A DNA stretch of 64,000 nt, taken from the NCBI RefSeq assembly GCF_000507145.1, contig NZ_AYTO01000039.1, positions 62,001 to 126,000 of the forward strand. Direction: 5' to 3'. This document shows, one piece after another, positions 32,899 to 42,298 of this stretch. How positions within the stretch are numbered: the stretch's first letter is position 1; each line of letters starts with the position of its first letter. The notes beneath the pieces were generated by a model. That model did no database searches and had not been told where the DNA came from. It saw nothing but the letters and a program-made list of their open reading frames with translations. The translations under genes and the position numbers were made by a program. This DNA comes from Bacillus tequilensis KCTC 13622 (lineage in GTDB: Bacteria > Bacillota > Bacilli > Bacillales > Bacillaceae).

Positions 32899-34030
32899 GT
32901 GTGTTGCGCTGTTTCTCGTTTGTATGTTTCTCGCAGGGTGCTGGGACCGGACGGAAATCAATGACATCGCGTTCGTTGTCAGCTCAGCCATTGATAAGAA
33001 AAAAGATCAGTACCGAATAGCCATGCAGATTCCCTTGGTTGGCCAATTGGGCGGACAAACAGGGGGAGGCGGAGGGACTGCCGGCTCGGAAACATGGTAT
33101 GTAGATTCAGCCTCCGGTACCACGATCAGGGAAGCGAACAACAAACTGCAAACCTCCTTGTCCCGGACGATCAATACGTCCCACAGACGTACGGTCGTTA
33201 TTGGAGAAGCTATGGCGAGAGAAGGCGTCGCGCCAGTCTTTGATATTTTATCGCGAAATCCGCAAAACAGATTAACGGCGCTGATTTTAATCAGCCAGGG
33301 CGAGGCGCGGGACATTTTAAACACTGATGTGCAGCTGGAACAGTTTCCGGCGGAAATGATTCGCGAGCTGGCCATTATGGCTTCGAAGCGCCCTGTTTTT
33401 TTAAGCAGGTTCATGTCTGACCTATTAGAAAAAGGAAGCGACCCATATGCACCGGTCATTAGCGGATCTAAAACAAAACCCGGAGGGAAAGGGAAATCTA
33501 ATTTAAAAATTGACGGACTTGCCATCTTTAAAAAGGACAAATTAGTGGATATTTTTAAAGATGAACATATGACAACCGCCCAGATTTTGCTGAATCAAGC
33601 CCGGCAGCCAGAATTCATACTAGACCTCCCGAATCAAATGGGAAAAGCGTCCATTCAGCTTCAACAGTCCAAAGCTTCCTTTCATGCGGCTGAAAAAAAC
33701 GGAAAGCTGTCGATGACAATTGAGGTCAGAGCCAAAGGAATTATTATGGAAAACCAATCCACCTATGAGATGAGAGAAAATGACCAATTTTACATCATAC
33801 AAAAAGCTTTAAACAGAGCTTTAAAGGAAAATGTCATCAGCACCGTTCACCGGCTGCAAAAGCTCGAGGCAGATCCGGCCGGCTTTCAAGACCAGACCAT
33901 CAGAAGTATGGACACGAAGAATCTGCAGGAAATGAAATGGGATAAAGTTTACAAGGACATGGAGATTCACGTCATTCCCATTGTGACGATTGAGCAAGGC
34001 GGTGTCTTGTATAAAACAATCAGCCATTAA
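32879..34030 (+). CDS. yfkR: GerAC-family germination lipoprotein YfkR
   Basis: 383 residues. The lipobox CMFLAGC (Cys at about 21) directly followed by WDRTEINDIAFV is the classic start of Ger(x)C lipoproteins, anchoring it on the outer face of the spore inner membrane. A glycine-rich loop (QLGGQTGGGGGTAG, about 54-67) and a RTVVIGEAMAREG segment lie in the N-terminal domain. C subunit of the YfkQ/YfkR/YfkT receptor. Ends one base before/within a TAATG junction, but yfkS most likely starts further on at 34048. Confidence 0.92.
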   Translation: MKKIIYKCVALFLVCMFLAGCWDRTEINDIAFVVSSAIDKKKDQYRIAMQIPLVGQLGGQTGGGGGTAGSETWYVDSASGTTIREANNKLQTSLSRTINTSHRRTVVIGEAMAREGVAPVFDILSRNPQNRLTALILISQGEARDILNTDVQLEQFPAEMIRELAIMASKRPVFLSRFMSDLLEKGSDPYAPVISGSKTKPGGKGKSNLKIDGLAIFKKDKLVDIFKDEHMTTAQILLNQARQPEFILDLPNQMGKASIQLQQSKASFHAAEKNGKLSMTIEVRAKGIIMENQSTYEMRENDQFYIIQKALNRALKENVISTVHRLQKLEADPAGFQDQTIRSMDTKNLQEMKWDKVYKDMEIHVIPIVTIEQGGVLYKTISH

Positions 34031-34047
34031 TGGAGGTGTGCGTCAGA

Positions 34048-34248
34048 ATGATCAGCTATATCATACAGACAGTGATTGTGTGCATTGCCATTTACGCATA
34101 CGAATGGAAGAATTTTCGTTCTGCTAACACTGCAACAAAATGGGTCTTCAGCCTGCTGATCGCAGGAAGTGCTTTTTTGTGGATTTATATGAGAGTGAAT
34201 CCCCTGCTTCCGCGGCTGGGATACCTGTTTAAATATATTCCGTTTTAA
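34048..34248 (+). CDS. yfkS: Small membrane protein YfkS of the yfkQRST operon
   Basis: 66 residues with two hydrophobic helices (about 3-18 and 32-52), of the small D-type subunit layout found in some germinant receptor operons. A GGAGGTG ribosome site at 34032-34038 fixes the ATG at 34048, rather than the in-frame ATG at 34030 that overlaps the yfkR stop. Located between C and B subunit genes. Function as an accessory receptor subunit is inferred from context. Confidence 0.83.
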   Translation: MISYIIQTVIVCIAIYAYEWKNFRSANTATKWVFSLLIAGSAFLWIYMRVNPLLPRLGYLFKYIPF

Positions 34249-34271
34249 ACATGAAAGAAAGGACGTGCTTT

Positions 34272-35348
34272 ATGAATAAGACCTCTGCATATCAAGGATT
34301 ATTTTTCGGAGCGCTGTATACGTTAGCGGTCGGATTGAAGCATGCCCCGATCCTCATGATCGAATCGGCAAAACAAAACGCCTGGCACAGCTACATCCTC
34401 GGCGTTCTCACAGTGATTCCAGCACTTTGGCTTATGCACAGGCTGATGAAAAAGCATCACGATAAAAATATCTATGAGCTGCTAAGCGATTCCTCGCCAA
34501 TCGCCGGCCGTTTTATTATTTTACTGTTCTCATTGTATTTCCTGTTAATCAACGCTCATGATATCCGTTTTTTCATCAATTTGATTAACATTTTATTTCT
34601 CCCGAGAACACCGATGACCGTGCTTGGCGCCGTTATTATCTTTGTTGCGATATGTATTGCCAGAGAAGGCAAAGAAACGTTGACCAGAATGGCGCAGATT
34701 TTCTTATTTCCATTCGGCACTCTGGTCTTGCTACTTCCATTTACGCTGGTCACACAAATTGAACTGCAAAACTTGACACCGGTCTTTGAAGGTCCGATCC
34801 AGTACCTTCAATCAGGATTTTATTCGTTTGGGACAATGGGGGAATTGATCATTCTTCCGCTCCTCTTCTCAAGCAGGAGCATCCCGCTGAAACATTCCAT
34901 TATCGCAATCCTGCTGGGCGCTTCATTGCTTGCCGTCATGTTATTTTGTTCAATTTCTGTCTTTGGCCCAAACCTGACATCTACTTTCTTTGATCCAGCC
35001 TATATGGTGATCAGGCAAATCCGCATTACTGATTTTCTCGATCGCTCAGACCTGATCATCGCGGCCTTATGGATTCCGGTGATTATGGTAAAGATAGCCG
35101 GATCGCTTTATATCGTGGTATACGGACTTTCCCTTTTACACTCAAAAATCGATCAAAAAGCCATATACACACCGGCTGGTATGTTTTCGCTCGTATGCAG
35201 CTTTTGGTTCTTCCTCAATACAAATCAGCTGATCGACTTTAACAGAATAAAGCCGATCATTAATGTAGTGATTTCCCTTCTGCTGCCTTTATTCATCTAT
35301 TTGATCATGAAAGCGAAGGCGATGTTCGGCGCCAAAGCAAAACACTAA
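34272..35348 (+). CDS. yfkT: GerAB-family germination receptor B subunit YfkT
   Basis: 358 residues and about ten membrane helices, with the amino acid permease-like fold of GerAB/GerKB proteins. YQGLFFGALYTLAVGLKHAP at the N-terminus and FLFPFGTLVLLLPF near 150 fit the family. Expected to contain the germinant-binding site of the receptor. GAAAGGACG precedes the ATG at 34272. Its last four bases overlap the 3' end of convergent yflA, so no terminator can sit between them. Confidence 0.9.
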   Translation: MNKTSAYQGLFFGALYTLAVGLKHAPILMIESAKQNAWHSYILGVLTVIPALWLMHRLMKKHHDKNIYELLSDSSPIAGRFIILLFSLYFLLINAHDIRFFINLINILFLPRTPMTVLGAVIIFVAICIAREGKETLTRMAQIFLFPFGTLVLLLPFTLVTQIELQNLTPVFEGPIQYLQSGFYSFGTMGELIILPLLFSSRSIPLKHSIIAILLGASLLAVMLFCSISVFGPNLTSTFFDPAYMVIRQIRITDFLDRSDLIIAALWIPVIMVKIAGSLYIVVYGLSLLHSKIDQKAIYTPAGMFSLVCSFWFFLNTNQLIDFNRIKPIINVVISLLLPLFIYLIMKAKAMFGAKAKH

Positions 35349-36760
35349 GAATTTTTGGCTTCTTTTGTCTGATAAACTTGGTTCTGTTTCATTTTCCCTC
35401 TATCTTTTAGGTAATACTGTTCGGATGTGAAAAATTCGGTGTATAGTTCTTTGACCTTTCTGCTCAATAACAACAGCGCAATCACATTTGGTACGAGAAT
35501 AAAAGCTAACGCTAAGTCCAGAAAGCCCCAGATGGCTTTTGCTCCGCCTCCGGCACCTATGATAATAGCGGCTAAATAAATGAATTTGAGCACATGTCCT
35601 GCCAGCCGCCCGAACAGAAATTCAGCTTGCTTCACACCGTAAAAAATGACAACCATAATGGTCGATACAACAAAGAAAACGAGGGAAATCGAAACGAAGT
35701 ACCCTCCGCCAGCACCAAAATAGTGCTGAAACGCAGCCGTTGTCAATGCTGCCGGGTCATGTAAGGCGTTTTTCCCTGTCCAGACACCGGATGCAAGGAC
35801 AACAAAAGCAGTGGTGGTGCAGATGATCAAGGTGTCAATGACAATGCCGATCACAGACCAGAACCCCTGCCTGACAGGGTGGTCAGTCATGGCCGCGGCA
35901 TGTGCAATCGGAGCTGTTCCCATTCCGGCTTCGTTAGAATACAGCCCGCGGGCAAATCCCCAGCGAACGGTTTCAGCAAGCGCAGCACCTGCGAATCCCC
36001 CAACTGCTGAAGAAGAGGTAAACGCGTTCGAAAAGATGAGAGAGAAAAAGGCCGGCACTGATGACAGATTCATGAGAACGATCAGGAAACCTGCTCCTGC
36101 GTATGCCCCTGCCATAAGCGGCACGACAAGCTCTGTTACTTTCCCGATCCGCTTGACCCCTCCTATGACCACTAACCCGATCAAAAACGCAATGGCAATT
36201 CCCGCGTATATTTTATTGAAAGAAAACGTTTCGGCAAGCGAGACTGAAACCGAATTCCCTTGAACCATGATGCTAGGGATCAGCTCAATGATCAGCGCAA
36301 CAGAAAAAAATACGCCGAGCCATTTCATGCGCAGCCCTTTTGTTATGTAATACATCGGTCCCCCGACAAATTCTCCCCGCTCATTTTTTTCTCTGTAATG
36401 AACAGCAAGCACACTTTCAGAAAACTTAATTGCCATTGCGAATATGGCAATCAGCCACATCCAAAAAACCGCACCGGGTCCGCCGAACATTATTGCGGCA
36501 GGCACACCGACAATGTTCGCCGCTCCGATTGTTGAGCTAAGAGCTGATGTCAACGCTTGAAGCGGTGTGACTGTTCCCTCTCCCTTCGGCTTTTTTCCTA
36601 CGCTGCCGATTGTCTGTTTAAAAATATATAAAGGATAGCGAAATTGAAAGCATTTCAGCAAAATGGTGAAATACAGTCCCGTCCCAGTCAGCAAGATGAT
36701 TAACGGCGGGCCCCATAGCCAATCAGATATACGCGTTACCCATTCCAATAGTTGTTCCAT
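35345..36760 (-). CDS. yflA: Sodium/alanine symporter family protein YflA (AGCS)
   Basis: 471 residues, about ten to eleven membrane helices. PLQALTSALSSTIGAANIVG (about 63-82) and GFARGLYSNEAGMGTAPIAH (about 268-287) are the two alanine or glycine:cation symporter signatures; the second is essentially invariant in the family. Imports alanine or glycine with Na+ (or H+). A long hydrophilic tail (KDRGKMKQNQVYQTKEAKN) ends the protein. Convergent with yfkT, 3' ends overlapping. Confidence 0.92.
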   Translation of the reverse strand: MEQLLEWVTRISDWLWGPPLIILLTGTGLYFTILLKCFQFRYPLYIFKQTIGSVGKKPKGEGTVTPLQALTSALSSTIGAANIVGVPAAIMFGGPGAVFWMWLIAIFAMAIKFSESVLAVHYREKNERGEFVGGPMYYITKGLRMKWLGVFFSVALIIELIPSIMVQGNSVSVSLAETFSFNKIYAGIAIAFLIGLVVIGGVKRIGKVTELVVPLMAGAYAGAGFLIVLMNLSSVPAFFSLIFSNAFTSSSAVGGFAGAALAETVRWGFARGLYSNEAGMGTAPIAHAAAMTDHPVRQGFWSVIGIVIDTLIICTTTAFVVLASGVWTGKNALHDPAALTTAAFQHYFGAGGGYFVSISLVFFVVSTIMVVIFYGVKQAEFLFGRLAGHVLKFIYLAAIIIGAGGGAKAIWGFLDLALAFILVPNVIALLLLSRKVKELYTEFFTSEQYYLKDRGKMKQNQVYQTKEAKNS

Positions 36761-36840
36761 CCCATCACCCTTTTCGTTTATGAGTCATTTCCCCGCACAC
36801 CGATAAACATAAACCTTTAGACAGCGACCGCTGGAACAAA

Positions 36841-36872
36841 AAGAGGATGGCTTTTATCAATCGCCATCCCCA
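36841..36872 (-). terminator. Terminator of yflB
   Basis: Minus-strand GGGGATGGC-gattgataaaa-GCCATCCTC followed by TTTTTG, just past the yflB stop. Confidence 0.82.
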
Positions 36873-36883
36873 GACAAGAAAAA

Positions 36884-37276
36884 TCAGCTTGAGGAAGGTC
36901 TGCTTCGTCCAAGCCGGTCATATACTTTATTCTTATAAAAAGCGGACGCAGGCTTTGAAAACATGCCTTTCTTGTCGACAAGCTTATCAAGCTTCATCTG
37001 CTTTTCAGTTTTTTTTCTGATTAATTGCTCGCGTTCTTTTTCGTTATAGCACTTTGCGATTAAATGGTCTAAGGTCATGAGCTCTTTTTTGAGCGCGCCC
37101 TCGTCCTCTGTCATTCCCGCATTTTTTAACATGCGATAACCCATGCGGAGCGACTCCGGCAAGTGTGCCGCGTCATCCTTTGGCAGCGGCTTTCCCATCC
37201 CCGGCAGGTTTTCAAATTTCCCGTCTTTGATGGCGCGCTTAATTTTATCTTCAGACACAATGTGGGAAAAATCCAT
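36884..37276 (-). CDS. yflB: DUF1992 (DnaJ homolog subfamily C member 28-like) protein YflB
   Basis: 130 residues. The conserved block KIKRAIKDGKFENLPGMGKP (about 12-31) followed by LPKDD is the DUF1992 signature, shared with a domain of DNAJC28 in eukaryotes, but no J domain is present here. The C-terminus is basic (YKNKVYDRLGRSRP). Biochemical role unknown. AGAGGTGG precedes two adjacent ATG codons; the second (37276) gives the usual MDFSH start. Confidence 0.85.
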   Translation of the reverse strand: MDFSHIVSEDKIKRAIKDGKFENLPGMGKPLPKDDAAHLPESLRMGYRMLKNAGMTEDEGALKKELMTLDHLIAKCYNEKEREQLIRKKTEKQMKLDKLVDKKGMFSKPASAFYKNKVYDRLGRSRPSSS

Positions 37277-37533
37277 CATTCCACCTCTTTTCATTTATAG
37301 CTTATATGTTATCACACAACGGTCTCAATACCATTTTATTCCTTTATTTCTAGGAATAATCCTTATTTTACATTTGGCAATATGAAGGCGAAACGTTGAG
37401 TCGACAGCGTTTTTCGCCACTTTCCCCATCGTGCGATTTTCACTTTTCTAATCTGCTGATTCGTGTTATATTGGATACGTTCGTTTTTTCTATCGTTTCG
37501 CTCGAACTGTGATCGGAAAAAAGGAGTGTAACA

Positions 37534-39483
37534 ATGAAAACATTTATAAAAGAAAGAGGACTGACCTTCTTCCTAATTGCGGTCGTCCTGTTATGGATCA
37601 AAACGTATGTCGGTTATATCCTGAACTTCAATTTAGGAATAGACAACACGATACAAAAAATATTGCTTTTTGTGAATCCTCTCAGCTCAAGCTTGTTCTT
37701 TCTTGGCTTTGGACTCTTGTTCAAGAAAAAATTACAGCAGACAGCCATTATAGTGATTCATTTTTTAATGTCTTTTTTACTGTACGCAAACATTGTGTAC
37801 TACAGATTTTTCAATGATTTTATTACAATTCCGGTCATGATGCAGGCTAAAGCAAACGGCGGCCAACTCGGTGACAGCGCATTTTCGCTGATGAGACCGA
37901 CTGACGCCTTTTACTTTATCGATACGATTATTTTGATCATCTTGGCGATCAAAATGAAAAAACCTGCCGAAACGCCCAGTAAAAAATCGTTCCGAATCAT
38001 TCTTGCGTCTTCGATTCTTGTGTTTTTAATCAACTTGGCAGTTGCGGAATCAGACCGTCCTGAATTGCTGACAAGATCATTCGACCGAAACTATCTTGTG
38101 AAATACTTGGGAACGTACAATTTCACGATTTATGACGCTGTGCAGAATATCAAATCCAACAGCCAGCGCGCGCTTGCCGATTCCAGCGACGTAACGGACG
38201 TAGAAAACTACATGAAAGCCAATTATGACGTGCCGAATAACGTGTATTTCGGCAAAGCTGAAGGAAAAAACGTGATTTACGTTTCTCTTGAATCTTTACA
38301 GTCGTTTATTATCGACTATAAAATTGACGGCAAAGAAGTCACACCGTTCTTAAATAAACTGGCGCATGATAACGAGACGTTCTACTTTGATAACTTTTTC
38401 CAACAAACGGGACAAGGTAAAACATCCGATGCGGAATTTATGATGGAAAACTCTCTGTACCCGCTGGCTCAAGGTTCAGTTTTCGTAAACAAAGCGCAAA
38501 ACACACTGCAATCTGCTCCGGCGATTCTAAAATCTAAGAATTACACGTCTGCTACGTTCCACGGAAATACACAGACGTTCTGGAACCGTAACGAAATGTA
38601 CAAAGCGGAAGGCATCGATAAATTCTTCGATTCTGCTTACTATGACATGAACGAAGAAAACACGAAAAACTACGGCATGAAGGACAAACCGTTCTTCAAA
38701 GAATCAATGCCGCTGTTGGAAAGCCTGCCGCAGCCGTTCTATACGAAGTTCATTACCCTGTCCAACCATTTCCCATTCGGAATGGATGAGGGCGATACAG
38801 ACTTCCCGGCTGGAGACTTTGGCGACTCTGTCGTCAACAACTACTTCCAGTCAGCCCATTACCTGGATCAGTCCATTGAGCAATTCTTCAATGACCTGAA
38901 AAAAGACGGGTTATACGATAAATCGGTTATCGTGATGTACGGAGACCACTACGGTATCTCTGAAAACCACAATAAAGCGATGGCCAAAGTGCTTGGCAAG
39001 GACGAAATCACTGATTATGACAACACTCAGCTTCAACGGGTGCCGCTCTTTATCCACGCTGCCGGCGTGAAGGGCGAAAAAGTTCATAAATATGCCGGAG
39101 ACGTCGATGTGGCTCCGACCATTCTGCATTTGCTCGGAGTGGATACGAAAGACTATCTGATGTCCGGTTCTGATATTTTATCGAAAGAACACCGTGAAGT
39201 GATTCCGTTCCGTAACGGAGACTTTATTTCACCAAAATATACGAAAGTATCTGGCAAGTATTACGATACGAAAACCGGAAAAGAACTTGATGAATCCGAA
39301 GTCGACAAGTCAGAAGACTCCCTCGTCAAGAAGGAACTTGAAATGTCCGATAAAATCATAAACGGAGACCTGCTGCGTTTCTACGAGCCGAAAGGTTTTA
39401 AGAAGGTGAACCCTTCCGATTACGATTACACAAAACATGGCGAGGATTCTTCCAAAACATCAACAGATGGTGAAGATAAATAA
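37534..39483 (+). CDS. ltaS: Lipoteichoic acid synthase LtaS
   Basis: 649 residues. Five membrane helices (about 8-185), then an extracellular sulfatase-fold domain. YVSLESLQSFI (about 249-259) starts the metal site, TGQGKTSDAEF (about 291-301) holds the catalytic Thr, and YGDHYGISENHN (about 469-480) carries further metal ligands. ALA-DSS near 213-218 is the expected signal-peptidase site that releases the enzymatic part. Polymerises glycerol phosphate from phosphatidylglycerol into lipoteichoic acid; the major synthase of three or four paralogs. AAAGGAG precedes the ATG; formerly yflE. Confidence 0.96.
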   Translation: MKTFIKERGLTFFLIAVVLLWIKTYVGYILNFNLGIDNTIQKILLFVNPLSSSLFFLGFGLLFKKKLQQTAIIVIHFLMSFLLYANIVYYRFFNDFITIPVMMQAKANGGQLGDSAFSLMRPTDAFYFIDTIILIILAIKMKKPAETPSKKSFRIILASSILVFLINLAVAESDRPELLTRSFDRNYLVKYLGTYNFTIYDAVQNIKSNSQRALADSSDVTDVENYMKANYDVPNNVYFGKAEGKNVIYVSLESLQSFIIDYKIDGKEVTPFLNKLAHDNETFYFDNFFQQTGQGKTSDAEFMMENSLYPLAQGSVFVNKAQNTLQSAPAILKSKNYTSATFHGNTQTFWNRNEMYKAEGIDKFFDSAYYDMNEENTKNYGMKDKPFFKESMPLLESLPQPFYTKFITLSNHFPFGMDEGDTDFPAGDFGDSVVNNYFQSAHYLDQSIEQFFNDLKKDGLYDKSVIVMYGDHYGISENHNKAMAKVLGKDEITDYDNTQLQRVPLFIHAAGVKGEKVHKYAGDVDVAPTILHLLGVDTKDYLMSGSDILSKEHREVIPFRNGDFISPKYTKVSGKYYDTKTGKELDESEVDKSEDSLVKKELEMSDKIINGDLLRFYEPKGFKKVNPSDYDYTKHGEDSSKTSTDGEDK

Positions 39484-39485
39484 GT

Positions 39486-39519
39486 AAAAGCGGAGAGGAT
39501 GCCCTCTCCGCTTTTTTAT
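39486..39519. terminator. Bidirectional terminator between ltaS and nagP
   Basis: AAAAGCGGAGAGG-atgc-CCTCTCCGCTTTT, followed by TT; convergent genes on both sides. Confidence 0.92.
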
Positions 39520-40874
39520 TTTACCGCAGCTCTCAATTCCTCAGCGGCAAATTCCACATTTGGCCCAATGATCACTTGGACCGATTGCCCGCCTGATTTA
39601 ACGACCCCTTTTGCGCCGGCTTTCTTTAGCAGCGCTTCATCCACTAAAGCGGTATCTTTCACAGTCAGCCTCAGCCTTGTGGCGCAATGATCAATGATTT
39701 GAAGGTTCTCTTTTCCGCCGAGCCCTTTCAGCATGATGTTTTCATTGATATCCTGAACGGTGTTTTCATCCAGCACTTCATCAATGTCATCATCCTCCCG
39801 TCCCGGCGTTTTTAAATTCAACGCCTTAATCAGCACATAAAACACAATAAAGTATACTGCCGCATAGCATATACCTACCAGAAGCAGAAGCAGCGGTTTT
39901 TCTGCTATTCCGTAGCTGAGCACATAATCGATGGCTCCAGCGGAGAAAGAAAAACCTGAACGGATGCCAAGCCAGTTGACGATAAATAAAGACAGCCCAG
40001 TTAAGACCGCGTGAACCACGTATAAAAGCGGAGATAAAAACATAAATGCAAACTCAATCGGCTCTGTAATTCCTGTGATAAACGCAGTCAGGGCAAACCC
40101 GATCATCATTCCCGCCGTCGCTTTCCGTTTTGACGGCTTTGCAGTTACCACCATAGCCAGACAAGCCGCCGGCAAACCGAACATCATGATGGGGAAGAAT
40201 CCGGTCATATATGTGCCCGCAGTCGGATCTTTTGCGAAAAAGCGCGCCAGATCTCCTGTCACTCCGTTATACTCTCCGAACTGGAACCAGAATATATTGT
40301 TCAGCACGTGGTGAAGGCCAAGCGGAATTAACAGCCTGTTGAAAAGGCCGAATATGCCCGCCCCGATGCCTCCGAGTCCCAGCATCCACTCTCCAAACGA
40401 GTTTATGCACGATTGAATCGGCGGCCAGACGACTCCGAATAGGCCGGCTAAAATGATCGTAATAATGGCTGTAATAATCGGCACAAGCCGCCTGCCGCTG
40501 AAGAATCCAAGATACTCAGGCAGCTTTGTATCCTTGAAACGGTTATACGTGTAACCGGCAATTAATCCGGCGATGATTCCCCCAAAAACCGCCATATTGT
40601 TTGTTTTATCAATTGTCTTTGTCGCCGCGTCAAGCATCAGATACGAAATCGCCCCTGATAAACCCGCGGCTCCATTGCTGTCCTTTGAAATGCCGATGGC
40701 GATTCCGATCGCGAAAATAAGCGGCAGATGATCAAAAACCGCCGTCCCCGCTTGATAGACAAACGGGATATTAAATACATCCTCTCTGCCAAGCGCAAGG
40801 ATAATTCCCACAGCAGGCAGTACCGCAATCGGGAGCATAAATGACTTCCCAAGCTTTTGTAAAAATGAAAGCAT
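39516..40874 (-). CDS. nagP: PTS N-acetylglucosamine-specific enzyme IIBC
   Basis: 452 residues. The EIIC membrane domain (about 1-345) contains GITEPIEFAFMF (about 272-283), the sugar-binding signature, and a C-terminal EIIB domain (about 375-452) carries the phospho-Cys in IDHCATRLRL. No EIIA domain, so a glucose EIIA serves in trans. Imports GlcNAc as GlcNAc-6-phosphate. ATG at 40874, following GAGGGGGATGGGT, gives the usual MLSFLQ start. A NagR-type operator lies 49-65 bases upstream. Formerly yflF. Confidence 0.94.
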   Translation of the reverse strand: MLSFLQKLGKSFMLPIAVLPAVGIILALGREDVFNIPFVYQAGTAVFDHLPLIFAIGIAIGISKDSNGAAGLSGAISYLMLDAATKTIDKTNNMAVFGGIIAGLIAGYTYNRFKDTKLPEYLGFFSGRRLVPIITAIITIILAGLFGVVWPPIQSCINSFGEWMLGLGGIGAGIFGLFNRLLIPLGLHHVLNNIFWFQFGEYNGVTGDLARFFAKDPTAGTYMTGFFPIMMFGLPAACLAMVVTAKPSKRKATAGMMIGFALTAFITGITEPIEFAFMFLSPLLYVVHAVLTGLSLFIVNWLGIRSGFSFSAGAIDYVLSYGIAEKPLLLLLVGICYAAVYFIVFYVLIKALNLKTPGREDDDIDEVLDENTVQDINENIMLKGLGGKENLQIIDHCATRLRLTVKDTALVDEALLKKAGAKGVVKSGGQSVQVIIGPNVEFAAEELRAAVK

Positions 40875-40922
40875 ACCCATCCCCCTCATCCCTTTTTTTT
40901 CAAATATACCATACAGGATATT

Positions 40923-40939
40923 TAGTGATCTATACCAAT
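40923..40939 (-). promoter_or_regulatory. NagR (YvoA) operator upstream of nagP
   Basis: Minus-strand ATTGGTATAGATCACTA matches the known dre-type site of the GntR-family repressor NagR, which controls nagP and nagAB; GlcNAc-6-phosphate or GlcN-6-phosphate relieves it. Confidence 0.88.
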
Positions 40940-41043
40940 TCCCCCAGGGTACTTCTTTTTTCCCAGGTCCGTGTGTTTCCTATTTTTAAGACAGTTGTGG
41001 TAAGCTTAAACTAGATTATTTAAAAAGAAAGCGGGAATGACAG

Positions 41044-41793
41044 ATGATTGTAACAAACGATCAAGAATTAGAAGGCCTGAAAAAAATCGGAAGAATCGTG
41101 GCGCTTGCGCGTGAAGAAATGAAACGGAAAGCAGAGCCCGGCATGAGCACAAAAGACCTCGACCTGATCGGAAAAGCGGTGCTTGATGAGCATGGCGCTG
41201 TTTCAGCTCCTGAGAAGGAATACGACTTTCCGGGTGTGACATGCATCAGCGTAAATGATGAAGTGGCTCACGGTATACCAAGCACCTCCAAAATTTTAAA
41301 AGCGGGAGATCTTGTGAACATTGACATCTCCGCTGAATTTGGCGGCTTCTATTCCGACACAGGCATCTCATTTGTGCTCGGTGAAGGAGAAGAACGCCTT
41401 CATAAGCTTTGCCAATGCGCGGAAAACGCTTTTCAAAAAGGGCTGCAGCAGGCAAAAGCAGGAAAGCGCCAAAACCAAATCGGGAGAGCCGTTTATCATG
41501 AGGCACGTTCTCAAGGCTTTACCGTCATCAAAACCCTGACCGGCCACGGAATCGGCCGAAGCCTGCATGAAGCGCCGAACCACATCATGAACTACTATGA
41601 TCCATTTGATAACGCGCTTTTCAAAAACGGCACAGTCATCGCGCTTGAACCGTTTATTTCAACGAAAGCGGAAACGATTGTTGAAGCTGAAGACGGCTGG
41701 ACGTTCAAGACACCGGATAAAAGCCTGGTTGCCCAAGTTGAACACACGATCGTCATTACAAAAGACGAACCGATTATCCTGACAAAACTGTAA
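41044..41793 (+). CDS. mapB: Methionine aminopeptidase, type I (MapB)
   Basis: 249 residues. All five metal ligands can be placed: Asp in NIDISAEFGG (about 97-106), Asp in FYSDTGISF (about 107-115), His in LTGHGIGRSLHEAPN (about 170-184), Glu in IALEPFIS (about 203-210) and Glu in QVEHTIVIT (about 233-241). Removes the initiator Met from nascent proteins whose second residue is small. Second Map enzyme of B. subtilis (formerly yflG), distinct from the one near secY. Single gene by appearance. Confidence 0.94.
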   Translation: MIVTNDQELEGLKKIGRIVALAREEMKRKAEPGMSTKDLDLIGKAVLDEHGAVSAPEKEYDFPGVTCISVNDEVAHGIPSTSKILKAGDLVNIDISAEFGGFYSDTGISFVLGEGEERLHKLCQCAENAFQKGLQQAKAGKRQNQIGRAVYHEARSQGFTVIKTLTGHGIGRSLHEAPNHIMNYYDPFDNALFKNGTVIALEPFISTKAETIVEAEDGWTFKTPDKSLVAQVEHTIVITKDEPIILTKL

Positions 41794-41815
41794 AACACAT
41801 TCCGGGCTGCCGGAA

Positions 41816-41867
41816 GGTTTACCCTCCTCCCATTACAGGTAAACCATCACTATTCTGCTGGAGGAGG
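41816..41867 (+). other. yflH leader with alternative pairings around the ribosome-binding site
   Basis: GGTTTACC (41816-41823) and GGTAAACC (41838-41845) form a hairpin whose loop begins with CTCCTCC. That CCTCCTCC (41823-41830) is an exact complement of the yflH ribosome site GGAGGAGG (41860-41867), so the two structures share bases and exclude each other. Whether this regulates translation is unknown. Confidence 0.5.
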
Positions 41868-41874
41868 TATAGCC

Positions 41875-42189
41875 ATGAACAGAGATCAAGAAAAAATCCA
41901 AATTAAAAACGAAATGGATGCCATGCACGGCACAACAAAAGAAGAAATTTTACAAGACTTTGAGGAATTTAAAGACTATCTGAGCAAACAAGTGAACCGA
42001 GGCAAGAAGCTGGGATTGGATGACGGCAAGCTTGTGAAAAGCGCCGCGATCCTGGGAGACCGCCTCGCAAAGCATGAAGAGCCGCAAAACAGTGAAGAAA
42101 TGCTGCTGCAGGAGCTTTGGAGCGTTGCGGACGAAGATGAGAAAAAACATTTGGCACAGCTGCTGGTCAAATTGGTTGATAAACAATAA
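41875..42189 (+). CDS. yflH: DUF3243 family protein YflH
   Basis: 104 residues, charged and helical, no membrane segment. [19 protein letters not shown] (about 46-64) and [20 protein letters not shown] (about 77-96) form the DUF3243 core. Function unknown; paralogs occur elsewhere in Bacillus, some tied to sporulation. A very strong GGAGGAGG ribosome site lies ahead of the ATG, possibly masked by an upstream complement. Ends in a terminator at 42197-42225. Confidence 0.86.
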   Translation: MNRDQEKIQIKNEMDAMHGTTKEEILQDFEEFKDYLSKQVNRGKKLGLDDGKLVKSAAILGDRLAKHEEPQNSEEMLLQELWSVADEDEKKHLAQLLVKLVDKQ

Positions 42190-42196
42190 ACACACG

Positions 42197-42225
42197 AGCC
42201 GGGCGCATATGCTGCCCGGCTTTCT
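42197..42225 (+). terminator. Terminator of yflH
   Basis: AGCCGGGC-gcatatgct-GCCCGGCT, perfect 8-base arms followed by TTCTT. Confidence 0.85.
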
Positions 42226-42298
42226 TGATATTGTCACAGCCCGGCTCCTCCAGATATGCTACACTACTATTATGTCTGTGAAAGGAGCCTTTATTTGC

